Assembly (NCBI GenBank): GCA_963616935.1
Contig: CAVEMS010000004.1
Span: 82,124-146,123, forward strand
Source: UBA4951 sp963616935
Lineage (GTDB): Bacteria > Bacillota_I > Bacilli_A > RFN20 > CAG-826
Direction of reading: 5' to 3'
DNA length: 64,000 bases
In this document: one piece after another, positions 18,704-27,325 of the stretch
Layout: each line of letters opens with the position of its first letter
Position numbering within the stretch: the stretch's first letter is position 1
Notes under the pieces: generated by a model
What the model was told of the DNA's origin: nothing
The model's input: the letters and a program-made list of their open reading frames with translations, nothing else
Database searches by the model: none
Made by a program: the position numbers and the translations under genes

Positions 18704-21091
18704 CTAACCAAAGATAAGCCTAAAGATGGCGGCAATTGGACGATGGTTCGCCATATGGATGACAAACGCCAATTTGTTCTCTTCTAAGATTGCCGATCGA
18801 AGTGGGAAATTCATTCCAACTTCAATAGCCATATCGACCGAAGGGTAATCGGATGCGCAAGCGGTCATTTGCGCAACAAGTTTCTTCTTAAGGTATTTTC
18901 CTATCAATGTGCGTTCCAAATCCTTGATCGTGTTATTTCTATGGAATTTCTTTTTCTTTCTTCTGATGTTCTTGGAGACGCTATGATCGAGCAAGACCTC
19001 GAATTCATTGTCGCTAATTCTCCAAGCGCCGTTTTGCGGTTTGGAGAAATACCCAGGAAGCAAGAAATGCATGTCTCTTGAATGATGACTTGATACTACC
19101 TTCAAAGTCTTAGAAAACGAAATATCCCTGCAATTCAAGCCTATATCAATAGAATAATCGTCGTCATTCACGACCAATTTTTCGGACGTAACGCCATAAT
19201 GGGCAAATGCCGAATAGGCGAACTCAAAGGTCACGGTCTTGCTCTTCCCAGGGGCCAAAAACACCTTCTCAAAGGCTTTTAGTTCGCGAAGCGCATGAAG
19301 CGTTTTCTCGCTTTTCGCGCCGATATAGCATTGGACGACGGTAGCGCCAGAAACCTTGCCAACGTTCTTTACCTTGATGCTTACCTTGACCTTTTGGCCA
19401 TCGCGAAGCGTCTCTCGTGACACCTTGCCATCGCTAAGAGCGAAATCGGTGTAGCTCAATCCATATCCAAACGGGAAAAGGACATCTCTCTTAGCGCTTA
19501 GGTAGTAACGATATCCAACGAAGATGCTTTCCTTATATAGCGACACATCACCTTCGCCTGGGAAGTATAAAGAACTCGGGCAATCGATGTATCTTATCGG
19601 CCAGCTTTCCGCTAGATGACCAGAAGGATTGGCTTCGCCCATAATAAGCGATAAAAGAGCTTCGCCTCCCGCTTCGCCAGAAAGATAATCGATCATCAAA
19701 GCACGGCATTTCTCGATAAATGGAAGTTCGAGGGCGCTTCCGCACGACAAAACGACGATGATGTTCTTGTTTTGAGCGTAAATCGCTTCGAATAGGCTTA
19801 CTTGCCTATCGTCTAGGCGCATGTCATGGCGGTCATATCCCTCGCCATCGTCTTGTTGATACGTTCCTAGGAATAGGATGACCGTTTTAGAAGTGCTCGC
19901 CAAATCGATCGCATCGACGCGTAAGGCCTCATCGTCGTCTTGGTCTTTTGGATCGTATCCTTTCGCATACGGAAGATCGGCGCCGAACATCTTCGACGCC
20001 TCTTGATAAAACGATGTTAGGCGCTTAGGCTTGACTTTTGCGCTCCCAGCTCCGCGATAATGTGGCTCTTTCGCAAACGCACCGATGATGCAGACGTCCT
20101 TAAGTTTCTTTAATGGCAATATCCCATCGTTTTTCGCTAAGACAATGCTATTAAGTGCCATCTCTTTGGCGACTTGATGGGCATTAATCGGCTCTATCGG
20201 CTCAATCGATCTCTTCTCTTTCGCTTCATCCACCTTTTTCGATAAAGCGGCGATCCTAGTCACTTCCTCATCGAATCTCTTGCGATCGATCTTTCCTTTT
20301 TTGATCGCTTTGGCGATGAGTTTCGGACGGGACTTATCGACGCTTGGCATCTCTAAATCCAAGCCTCTTGCGTGAGCCAAAACGGGATCGACGACAGAAC
20401 ACCAATCGCTTATAAGAACGCCATCATATCCCCATTCTTTCCTTAAAACGGTATCGAGCAGCCATTCGTTTTGCGACGCATAGACGCCATTCAAACGATT
20501 GTACGAGCACATCACACTCCAAGGATGGCTCTTCTTAATGGCGATTTCAAAGCCCTTGAGGTAAATCTCGCGTAAGGCCCTCATATCGACTTCGCTAGAC
20601 ATCGTGAAGCGGTGATATTCGCAATTGTTGGCGGCAAAATGCTTTAGGCAAGCCCCAACTCCGTAATCCTGTAATCCACTAATGTACGCGGCGCCCATTT
20701 CGCCAGACAAAAGAGGGTCCTCGGAGAGATATTCGAAATTCCTTCCGCACAACGGATTTCGCTTGATGTTGATACCGGGCGCCAAAAGGAGATCGGTTCC
20801 TTTTTCGATGGCTTCCACCGCTAAAGCGTGACCCATCTTCCTCATTAGTTCCGTATCCCATGAGCATGCGGATAAGCACGGCGCCGGGAAACAAGTCGCC
20901 GGAAGGATATCACTATTCATCGCATCGGTTTCCGGCGTCCTAAGACCACACGGCCCATCGTTCATCTTTATCTCGTGGATATCGGATTCTTTGATTCCGT
21001 GCGTCCTCCAATAGCCGTTTCCGAAAAGGAGCTTAGCTTGCTTTTTAAGAGGCAATTTGTTGATGGGAACAACTTTTTTCTTTTTGGCCAT
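18704..21091 (-). CDS. Glycoside hydrolase family 3 (beta-glucosidase/xylosidase type)
   Basis: 795 aa from the ATG at 21091, chosen because it lies 4 bases after the stop of the preceding gene and has GAGGAAAAG upstream; a longer form from 21148 would overlap that gene. GH3 domains in order: TIM barrel with 'GTDLLLAPGINIKRNP', 'LKHFAANNCEYHR' and the nucleophile Asp229 in 'VLISDWCS'; the alpha/beta sandwich with 'KNDGILPLKK' and 'GTYQQDDGEGYDR'; and a C-terminal FnIII-like domain ('KVKNVGKVSGATVVQCYI'). There is no signal peptide, so it acts inside the cell on imported oligosaccharides. Aglycone and sugar specificity cannot be read from the motifs. Confidence 0.92.
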   Translation of the reverse strand: MAKKKKVVPINKLPLKKQAKLLFGNGYWRTHGIKESDIHEIKMNDGPCGLRTPETDAMNSDILPATCFPAPCLSACSWDTELMRKMGHALAVEAIEKGTDLLLAPGINIKRNPLCGRNFEYLSEDPLLSGEMGAAYISGLQDYGVGACLKHFAANNCEYHRFTMSSEVDMRALREIYLKGFEIAIKKSHPWSVMCSYNRLNGVYASQNEWLLDTVLRKEWGYDGVLISDWCSVVDPVLAHARGLDLEMPSVDKSRPKLIAKAIKKGKIDRKRFDEEVTRIAALSKKVDEAKEKRSIEPIEPINAHQVAKEMALNSIVLAKNDGILPLKKLKDVCIIGAFAKEPHYRGAGSAKVKPKRLTSFYQEASKMFGADLPYAKGYDPKDQDDDEALRVDAIDLASTSKTVILFLGTYQQDDGEGYDRHDMRLDDRQVSLFEAIYAQNKNIIVVLSCGSALELPFIEKCRALMIDYLSGEAGGEALLSLIMGEANPSGHLAESWPIRYIDCPSSLYFPGEGDVSLYKESIFVGYRYYLSAKRDVLFPFGYGLSYTDFALSDGKVSRETLRDGQKVKVSIKVKNVGKVSGATVVQCYIGAKSEKTLHALRELKAFEKVFLAPGKSKTVTFEFAYSAFAHYGVTSEKLVVNDDDYSIDIGLNCRDISFSKTLKVVSSHHSRDMHFLLPGYFSKPQNGAWRISDNEFEVLLDHSVSKNIRRKKKKFHRNNTIKDLERTLIGKYLKKKLVAQMTACASDYPSVDMAIEVGMNFPLRSAILEENKLAFVIHMANHRPIAAIFRLIFG

Positions 21092-21095
21092 TTTC

Positions 21096-21623
21096 TTATT
21101 TCTTTTCCTCATCCATCGGGGTTTCGCAGGGTTTTTCCTCTTTTTCATCGCTTATTGCAGGAGGATTCTGTTCGTTATCGTTTTCAGACGTGCCTTCTTC
21201 CAACAATCCCGGATGAACGTGAAACCAATGATAGATACCTTGGAATATATAGACGCAGGAAAGATAGACGAAGACGCCACCCATGACGTATTTGAGGATC
21301 GAGACATCTTGCGTTATCAAGGAATAGAGATCGTAACCGATCAAAAAGGTGGCCGAGGGAAGAACCAAGATTTTATCCAGCAGGCAATTCTTTTTCTTTC
21401 TCTTCGGTGAGCATAATAGCCAAACGAAATCTCCCCAAAGGAGGAAGCCTCCAAAAAGGGTAACCCATCTGAATGCGATGGCTTTCCAATCTTGGATATT
21501 GATGATCTCCAAGAGAATCAAGACGCCAAGAACCGCGAAGACGATTCCGAAGACCAAGAGCTCGCCAGAATAGATGAGTTTGGCCTTAGTTAGCTCATCC
21601 ATCTTCTTTTTTTCATTTTCCAT
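21096..21623 (-). CDS. Small membrane protein, four predicted TM helices
   Basis: 175 aa. Hydrophobic spans at about 17-43, 48-71, 86-103 and 109-133, with basic cytoplasmic loops (CSPKRKKKN) and a highly acidic, Pro/Glu-rich C-terminal tail of about 35 residues. No family recognised. It is directly upstream of the GH3 gene (4-base gap) and so is probably in the same operon. Confidence 0.7.
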   Translation of the reverse strand: MENEKKKMDELTKAKLIYSGELLVFGIVFAVLGVLILLEIINIQDWKAIAFRWVTLFGGFLLWGDFVWLLCSPKRKKKNCLLDKILVLPSATFLIGYDLYSLITQDVSILKYVMGGVFVYLSCVYIFQGIYHWFHVHPGLLEEGTSENDNEQNPPAISDEKEEKPCETPMDEEKK

Positions 21624-21727
21624 AGGAAAAAGTTTATTACCTTATGGCCCTCGTGTCCATCGTATAGGCGCACGGTTTAAAGCAAAGAGAAAAATCTTTT
21701 GCAGCGTAACGGCAAATGCGATTGATC

Positions 21728-23893
21728 CTATATAGACACTTCCGAAGTCAGGTTTTTCGTGTTGTTGTAATTGTTCGTATCCGTATAGAAGGAGGTGGAT
21801 ATGGCTTTCTTTTCCCTAAGGAAATCGGCAGTCACATCGCGATAGTTATAGATTTCGTGCCCTTCTTTCGATAGGCTTCCGATAACCGTGAATCCTTCAT
21901 CGAAATAATCATAGGACCTGTTCGAATCTTGATGATAAAGAAGGTAATCGAGAATGGCTATCGTATACGTTTTCGACCCTTCAAACGCGGCTCCACTCAC
22001 CCTATATATCGGATTATATCCCGCCTCAGTGATCAGATCGTTTCCGGTGACGGTGGCGATATAGATCGCATTATCGAAAGGCACCGATTCATATAGAGAG
22101 GAATAGGTCAAAGAACCGCTGGATATATCGCTTCTCGCTTTGTTACACATCGCCAAATCGATCGTATAGCCTTCTTTCTTCGCTTCGGTTGCTATCGCGT
22201 GGGCGACGAGTCTAGGAACCCCCACTTTAGACGATAAGTCAGAATCAAGGGTGGCAAGTTCTTCATTTGCCCTTTCTTCTATTGGCTCAGCGTACGAATC
22301 GACGACCGCTTTCATATCAGCGTCTTCGCTATAAGATGACGCTTTGAAAGCGATGTTCTCTTTCGTCCTCGATTCGATCGAGCCTCCTTTGATGGTTATT
22401 TTGACATTCGATACGTATGTTCCATACGATTTGCCTTGGATATATGGCACTTCGTTATAGAAGGTTTCCTCTAAGCTATGGGTGTGAGCGCAAAACACCG
22501 CATCGACGCTTGAGGATATCTCTTCCGTCATGACGTCGCTTTGGCCGGTATGGGCGCTTAAAACGACGATATCGCAGCCCTTTTCATTACGAAGCGTCTC
22601 ACTATAAGAGGCGACGATAGGAGAAGGATCTTTGAAACCGATGGTGACGACGTTAGAACTCGTTATGGAAGTTATCTGATTTTTGCCGATGATGCCGATT
22701 ATTCCAACGCGAAGGCCATTGTCCAAGTCCTTAATCGTATATGGATCCACGAGTTCGCTTGCGAAATCGCCGAACTCTTTCTTATCTTGATCCCAATGGT
22801 ATATGTTCGCGCCCAAAAACGGGGTTTCAGTCGATTCCTTGTTTTCGATTATGTGATTTAGTCCCCAATCGAATTCGTGATTCCCTAAGGTAAAGCAGTC
22901 GAAACCGATTTTATCGAAAGAACTGGTGAGCAATTTGCCATAATTCGTATTGCTTAGCATGCTTCCCTGCCACATGTCGCCGGAATTGATGAAAACGGTG
23001 TTGTCGCTCTTTTTGCCTTTGAAGAATGTCGTAAGCGAGGAAATCTTGTCGGTTTCGCCATGGAAATCGTTTATCGCATAGAAATCGACGGTTTTGGAGA
23101 CGCTTGGATCAACGAGCTTCAAATCGCTTGAAGAGCTGATTCTAAATGCCCAATTTTCGTTATAACTAACCAAATTGCCATAGGATTTGAAATAAGCGGA
23201 CGAGGAAGCCGAAGTAAGTTTCTTAGCGATGGCGTTCGTCTCATCTTTCGTTCCGGCGTCAATCAAAATCGGATAGAAAGAGGAACCCGAATAGTCTTTG
23301 GACGAATATAGCAAGGAACCGTCTTCCGAAGTAATCGGATAGGTATAGCCGCTATAAAGATCGCCAATCGTGAATTTGAGCGCATAGGCATATCGCCCAT
23401 TCAAATAATAGTCTTCGGTCGTTACCCCATTAAGTTCAAACGCCGAAACGCGACCATACGAATTCTCGCCATAAGAAGAAACGACGGGATCGGTGACCCA
23501 ATAATCGTTGCCGCTAGTAGAAAGAGTCCCGTCAATAGAAACGTAGTCACCGACGTTAATGGTTTCGTCTCCCGAATAATCTTCGACTCTCAAACAAGTC
23601 CTCTCATGGGTGTTAGGACTAAGCCTTTCAACGTAAAAGGAGCGGGTTTCGTCATGGTTTTTTATGATTTTCGTTATCGTTCCGGTAGTTTTTCTAGAGA
23701 CCTTTTCGGCGGAGTTTTTCCCTAAATCGACGAATTCCCTTAGCTCGATTTCGTTTTCCTTCAAAACGCAGGGATCTAGCGTTCCGCTTGCATTGAACAT
23801 AAGAGGGTTGACGGCTTTGGCAACGACAAAAGACGAAGCGGCGACCATGAAAAACGATGCAGCTATTATGAGTGGTTTTGCCTTATTATTCAT
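21728..23893 (-). CDS. Secreted 5'-nucleotidase/2',3'-cyclic phosphodiesterase-like metallophosphoesterase
   Basis: 721 aa. Sec signal peptide (about 1-36) without lipobox. Residues about 55-260 include an OB-like segment ('TINVGDYVSIDGTLSTSGNDYWVTDPVV'). From 268 the metallophosphoesterase core follows: Asp276/His278 ('NDFHGE'), Asp306 ('NSGDMW'), 'GNHEFDWG' (Asn338/His339), 'LSAHTGQ' and 'CAHTHS'. The end is the 5'-nucleotidase C-terminal domain ('PRLVAHAI...SVPFDNAIYIATVTGNDL'). The family releases phosphate from nucleotides outside the cell, giving nucleosides for uptake. No LPXTG anchor is seen. A good promoter candidate precedes it. Confidence 0.9.
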   Translation of the reverse strand: MNNKAKPLIIAASFFMVAASSFVVAKAVNPLMFNASGTLDPCVLKENEIELREFVDLGKNSAEKVSRKTTGTITKIIKNHDETRSFYVERLSPNTHERTCLRVEDYSGDETINVGDYVSIDGTLSTSGNDYWVTDPVVSSYGENSYGRVSAFELNGVTTEDYYLNGRYAYALKFTIGDLYSGYTYPITSEDGSLLYSSKDYSGSSFYPILIDAGTKDETNAIAKKLTSASSSAYFKSYGNLVSYNENWAFRISSSSDLKLVDPSVSKTVDFYAINDFHGETDKISSLTTFFKGKKSDNTVFINSGDMWQGSMLSNTNYGKLLTSSFDKIGFDCFTLGNHEFDWGLNHIIENKESTETPFLGANIYHWDQDKKEFGDFASELVDPYTIKDLDNGLRVGIIGIIGKNQITSITSSNVVTIGFKDPSPIVASYSETLRNEKGCDIVVLSAHTGQSDVMTEEISSSVDAVFCAHTHSLEETFYNEVPYIQGKSYGTYVSNVKITIKGGSIESRTKENIAFKASSYSEDADMKAVVDSYAEPIEERANEELATLDSDLSSKVGVPRLVAHAIATEAKKEGYTIDLAMCNKARSDISSGSLTYSSLYESVPFDNAIYIATVTGNDLITEAGYNPIYRVSGAAFEGSKTYTIAILDYLLYHQDSNRSYDYFDEGFTVIGSLSKEGHEIYNYRDVTADFLREKKAISTSFYTDTNNYNNTKNLTSEVSI

Positions 23894-23914
23894 TTAGAAT
23901 GAAACCTCGCTAAA

Positions 23915-23943
23915 AATATACATAATCAAGGCTTTAAGAACAA
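23915..23943 (-). promoter_or_regulatory. Candidate promoter of the 5'-nucleotidase gene
   Basis: Minus strand: -35 TTGTTC (23938-23943), 17-base spacer, -10 TATATT (23915-23920). Confidence 0.5.
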
Positions 23944-23989
23944 TAAATATCGATGGCGTCCAATTCTCGATATACAGCCGATCAAAAGA

Positions 23990-24013
23990 ACAAAAAAACG
24001 GGCCAAGCCCGTT
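23990..24013 (-). terminator. Terminator after tRNA-Ala
   Basis: AACGGGC / GCCCGTT stem with a 3-base loop; followed by TTTTTTT on the minus strand. Confidence 0.85.
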
Positions 24014-24024
24014 GTTTTTAGATT

Positions 24025-24100
24025 TGGTGGAGCGTAAGAGGATCGAACTCTCGACCTCCTCCATGCCATGGAGGCGCTCTCCCAGCTGAGCTAACGCCCC
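24025..24100 (-). tRNA. tRNA-Ala (anticodon GGC)
   Basis: Minus strand begins GGGGCGTTAGCTCAGC and ends ACGCTCCACCA. Anticodon arm CCTCC-ATGGCAT-GGAGG gives GGC. Length 76 nt with CCA. It follows the antiporter gene by 42 bases on the same strand. Confidence 0.93.
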
Positions 24101-24142
24101 AAATCCTGCGCTTTAAGCGCACGCATAAGCATAGGAGCCAAC

Positions 24143-25531
24143 TTAATGTTTGTCAACACTTTCTTTTAGTTCTGGAATGCCTCTATCAAGCGTTTCGATA
24201 GGCATCGGATCATGTTTGAGCACGAGTTTCAACAAGATTGGCGTCAAGAAACTCGAGATCAATATCAAAGCCAAGGTGTAAACCATTATCTGCGGATCCA
24301 CTAGCCCGGCATCAATGCCTTTTTGCGCGCAGACGATAAGGACTTCCGCCCTCGCCATCATGCCAATGCCGATAGCCAAGGAATGGCGACCGCCAAAATG
24401 GGTTATTAGACCGCCGGCACCTGCTCCGACGATTTTCCCCAATAGTCCAAGCACCACCCAAATAATTCCGAATATCATAAACTCCCAAGTGAACGAGGAA
24501 CTTCCTTGGAACATGTTTAAAGCGATGCAAGCGAAGAACACCGGAGCGAAGATGTTATCGCTAATCGTTTCGCTACGATGATCGATGTATTTCTCAGGCG
24601 AAGTCCTCGAAAGCATCAAGCCCATTATGAAGGCGCCAGTAATATCGGCGATCGAGAAGAATTCCGCGACATATGACCAAATGAAGCAAGCGGCCAAGGC
24701 CAAAATGGTGATGCGGATATGATGAGGATATTTGTTCCCTAAGAAATTGAAGAAGCGTCCAAGCAAATAGGCGAGGCCGATAGAAAGGGCGAAGAAGGCA
24801 ATCATAAACACGATTATGAGCGTCACCGATACGGCGGCATTTTCGCTTAATCCGGTCGCGTTAAGTATCATTCCGGCGAAAGTGGACGAATCGACGCTTC
24901 CAGTGCTGCTAGAAGACAAGGAAATAATCAAAGAAAGCAAAACGATTCCGATGATGTCATCGATTATCGCCGCGCTTATTAAAGCGGTCCCCATTGGTGT
25001 GTCCAGGCGATGCAATTCTTTTAATGTGGCCACCGTTATCGAGACGGAGGTGGCACTAAGGATGACGCCGTAATATATTTCGGTATATATAGGCGAGATA
25101 CCCTCGATATTGAGTCTTCCATCGGTGATTTTATTGAATGAGAAAGCGAGCAAAAAGCCGAATAAAAGAGGAATCAGAACCCCTAACGACGTGATAATCA
25201 AAGACTTGACGCCTAGGGAGCGAACTTTCTTTAAATCCGTCTCCAAGCCGGCGCTGAACATGATGAGGATAACGCCGACTTTGGCGAAAAAGGACAATCC
25301 GACTTGCGAATAAGAGAAAGACGATTGCAGCCATTCGCTTGGTATGAAAGTCATGCAGCCAACGGCAAGACCGGAAAGAAGCATGCCTATGACTTGGGGT
25401 ATCTTGAGTTTCGATAAACCAATCGAAAACAGTTTCGCCAAAGCGATTATCAAGCCCAAGAACAAAAGGATCTCAAACGGTTTGTGTGACGATTCGACGG
25501 CTGTTAATGACGATAGCTGAACAAAGTTCAT
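24143..25531 (-). CDS. CPA2-family cation/proton antiporter (Kef/NapA type)
   Basis: 462 aa with about 12-13 membrane helices. The two adjacent aspartates Asp191/Asp192 ('SAAIIDDIIGIVLL') mark an electrogenic Na+/H+ exchanger of the CPA2 superfamily; 'LIMFSAGLETDLKKV' and 'DITGAFIMGLMLSRT' are typical. There is no C-terminal RCK/TrkA-N domain, so it is not a full KefB/C channel. Likely role: Na+ or K+ export and pH control in the cytoplasmic membrane. Single-gene unit with its own promoter candidate. Confidence 0.9.
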   Translation of the reverse strand: MNFVQLSSLTAVESSHKPFEILLFLGLIIALAKLFSIGLSKLKIPQVIGMLLSGLAVGCMTFIPSEWLQSSFSYSQVGLSFFAKVGVILIMFSAGLETDLKKVRSLGVKSLIITSLGVLIPLLFGFLLAFSFNKITDGRLNIEGISPIYTEIYYGVILSATSVSITVATLKELHRLDTPMGTALISAAIIDDIIGIVLLSLIISLSSSSTGSVDSSTFAGMILNATGLSENAAVSVTLIIVFMIAFFALSIGLAYLLGRFFNFLGNKYPHHIRITILALAACFIWSYVAEFFSIADITGAFIMGLMLSRTSPEKYIDHRSETISDNIFAPVFFACIALNMFQGSSSFTWEFMIFGIIWVVLGLLGKIVGAGAGGLITHFGGRHSLAIGIGMMARAEVLIVCAQKGIDAGLVDPQIMVYTLALILISSFLTPILLKLVLKHDPMPIETLDRGIPELKESVDKH

Positions 25532-25558
25532 TTTCTCTCTTCTTTCAAACGGTGCATT

Positions 25559-25586
25559 ATTATAGGCTTCTAATTAGGACTCGCAA
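25559..25586 (-). promoter_or_regulatory. Candidate promoter of the antiporter gene
   Basis: Minus strand: -35 TTGCGA (25581-25586), 16-base spacer, -10 TATAAT (25559-25564). Confidence 0.55.
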
Positions 25587-25635
25587 GAAAAAACGATGGG
25601 ATTGCTCTGTCGCTGTTTCTCTACCCTTTGTAAAC

Positions 25636-25685
25636 TTTTGGTCATTCATCATATCTTTTGGTCATTTGAAATATTTTTGGTCATT
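25636..25685. repeat. Three short repeats of TTTTGGTCATT
   Basis: Copies at 25636-25646, 25656-25666 and 25675-25685, so one every 19-20 bases. Read on the minus strand they are AATGACCAAAA. Period and position beside an antiporter gene recall repeated transposase-binding ends, but no transposase is present. Confidence 0.75.
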
Positions 25686-25827
25686 TTAAAACACCGAATC
25701 AATCCCAGATATGTTCCATTTTACGGCGATTTCGATTCGATTCTGCAGGGATTTTGAGTTTTTTGGAAACATTTAAACATAACGAAAGCAAAGACTTCGT
25801 TGACGCTTTAATGCGGAAAAGATGTTT

Positions 25828-25983
25828 TTATTGATTACGATAGCCGACGAACCAAATATGATTTGTCAGTTCGTGGCCTTCGTGAAATTCATAGATCTGG
25901 CGGAAACCAAGAAGAATTTCCTCGTCGACCTGGCAAGTTTCTATAACCTCCGCGAATGAAGAGAAGAACGGAACGCTCAAAGC
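25828..25983 (-). pseudogene. Possible gene remnant, about 50 codons, no start
   Basis: In the 647-base gene-free stretch 25532-26178, a minus-strand frame closes at TAA 25828-25830. Its translation contains 'FRQIYEFHEGHELTNHIW' and ends 'FVGYRNQ'. It is cut by an in-frame TAG upstream. A possible start 'MSLRML' lies in another frame just before, joined by a one-base shift. The protein-like composition suggests a decayed gene; the family is not recognised. Confidence 0.3.
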
Positions 25984-26178
25984 ATCCTAAGGCTCATTAG
26001 CCAAGCGATGAGTTTATGAAGTCGTTATACGTTTACACAACAATTTGGGAACCTTCCTTAAGTGGATATGAGGATTAAACATTGGAAAACAATATCTTTG
26101 AGAAAAAGAAACATGTTTTCTGACGCAGGATTCTTTCCTCGCTGGTAAAATAGGAAGAGCAAAGCAGGAACTAAGAAA

Positions 26179-27219
26179 ATGACGGAAAATGAAATTAAGG
26201 AATTCTTCCTAGCCAACGAATATGGCCATCTCCCCTCCTTTAAGGACGTTGAGGTCTATTATGAGCTAACCGATGAGCACGACGATACGTTAGAAGCTAT
26301 AAAACGAAAAGATATAAGAATCCATTTCAAAAGAAAGGGCCGTTTCACCTCTTTTGGCTTCGATTTGTTCGTCCCTAAGAACGCCAAAGGAGTTTTCGTC
26401 TTCCTTTGCAACCGACCAGTTGGGAACATATCCAAGAAAGAGATCGATCCTAACCGCGACTATAAAAGCGAGTTCTATCCCATCGAGGATATCCTAAGAA
26501 GAGGCTACGCCTGCTGCGCTTTCCTCACGAGCGAAGTCGCCGAAGACAAAAAAGGATTTCATTTCGGTATGAATTCCCTTTTCCCAGACGTGGATCATGC
26601 AATAGGAGACTCTTACGGCACCCTCCTTTTTTGGGCGAAAGGCTTCTCCTTGGTCATCGATTATCTAAAGAAAGATGAGCTTACGAAAGATCTTCCTATC
26701 GCCACGGTCGGCCACTCTAGAGGCGGCAAGACATCTTTGCTAGCAGGCGTATTAGACCAAAGAATCGATCTCGTATGCTCTTCTTGCGCTGGCTGCAGCG
26801 GAGACGCTGAGCAAAATAACTATCACAAAGGCGCGGAGACGATAGATATCATCACAAACGCTTTCCCATTTTGGTTCGCACCCAATTACAGGCAGTATAG
26901 CAATAAACCTCTCCCCTATAGTCAAAGTGATTTCTTGTCTTTAATCGCCCCACGCCTCATCTACACCTCGTCAAAGACCGAAGACCTTTGGGCGGATCCA
27001 GAAGGGGAATATGAGACCTGCATCAAGTTAGGCAAAGCTTATGAAGAAAAGGGCTTAAAAGGATTCAAGCCCATCGAACAATTCAACATAAACGAAGAGA
27101 TGGTCTCCCAAGAGGGAAACATCGCCCATCACCATTTGAAAGGAATCCATGACCTCGATAAGAGAGATTGGAATCTCTACATGGATTTTTGGGATAAGAA
27201 ACTCAAAGAAAAACGTTGA
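26179..27219 (+). CDS. CE15-like (glucuronoyl esterase-type) alpha/beta hydrolase
   Basis: 346 aa, no signal peptide. Nucleophile elbow GHSRGGK (Ser180), then 'SSKTEDLWADPEGEYE' and a late 'NIAHHHLKGIHDLD' histidine. The GxSRxGK plus 'DLWADPxGE' pair is characteristic of carbohydrate esterase family 15 and its relatives, which cut the ester between glucuronic acid and an alcohol. Loss of export means it would act on short imported fragments. It stands alone between an empty region and a terminator. It could also be a more general acetylxylan-esterase-like hydrolase. Confidence 0.72.
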   Translation: MTENEIKEFFLANEYGHLPSFKDVEVYYELTDEHDDTLEAIKRKDIRIHFKRKGRFTSFGFDLFVPKNAKGVFVFLCNRPVGNISKKEIDPNRDYKSEFYPIEDILRRGYACCAFLTSEVAEDKKGFHFGMNSLFPDVDHAIGDSYGTLLFWAKGFSLVIDYLKKDELTKDLPIATVGHSRGGKTSLLAGVLDQRIDLVCSSCAGCSGDAEQNNYHKGAETIDIITNAFPFWFAPNYRQYSNKPLPYSQSDFLSLIAPRLIYTSSKTEDLWADPEGEYETCIKLGKAYEEKGLKGFKPIEQFNINEEMVSQEGNIAHHHLKGIHDLDKRDWNLYMDFWDKKLKEKR

Positions 27220-27225
27220 TGTAAG

Positions 27226-27260
27226 AAAAGCGTTAAGGATGTGCGTCTTGACGCTTTTTT
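27226..27260 (+). terminator. Terminator of the CE15-like gene
   Basis: AAAAGCGTTAAG / CTTGACGCTTTT stem (one wobble pair) with extra T residues, 6 bases past the stop. Confidence 0.75.
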
Positions 27261-27263
27261 GAT

Positions 27264-27295
27264 GCAAAAAGAGCGGCCCCCTTTTAGAGCCGCTC
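27264..27295 (-). terminator. Terminator of the 405-aa exported protein gene
   Basis: GAGCGGC / GCCGCTC stem; the minus-strand product ends CTCTTTTTG. Almost the same sequence ends the related gene at 47039-47070. Confidence 0.85.
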
Positions 27296-27325
27296 AAATT
27301 CATAAATACAAGTAGCGTTGGATAA

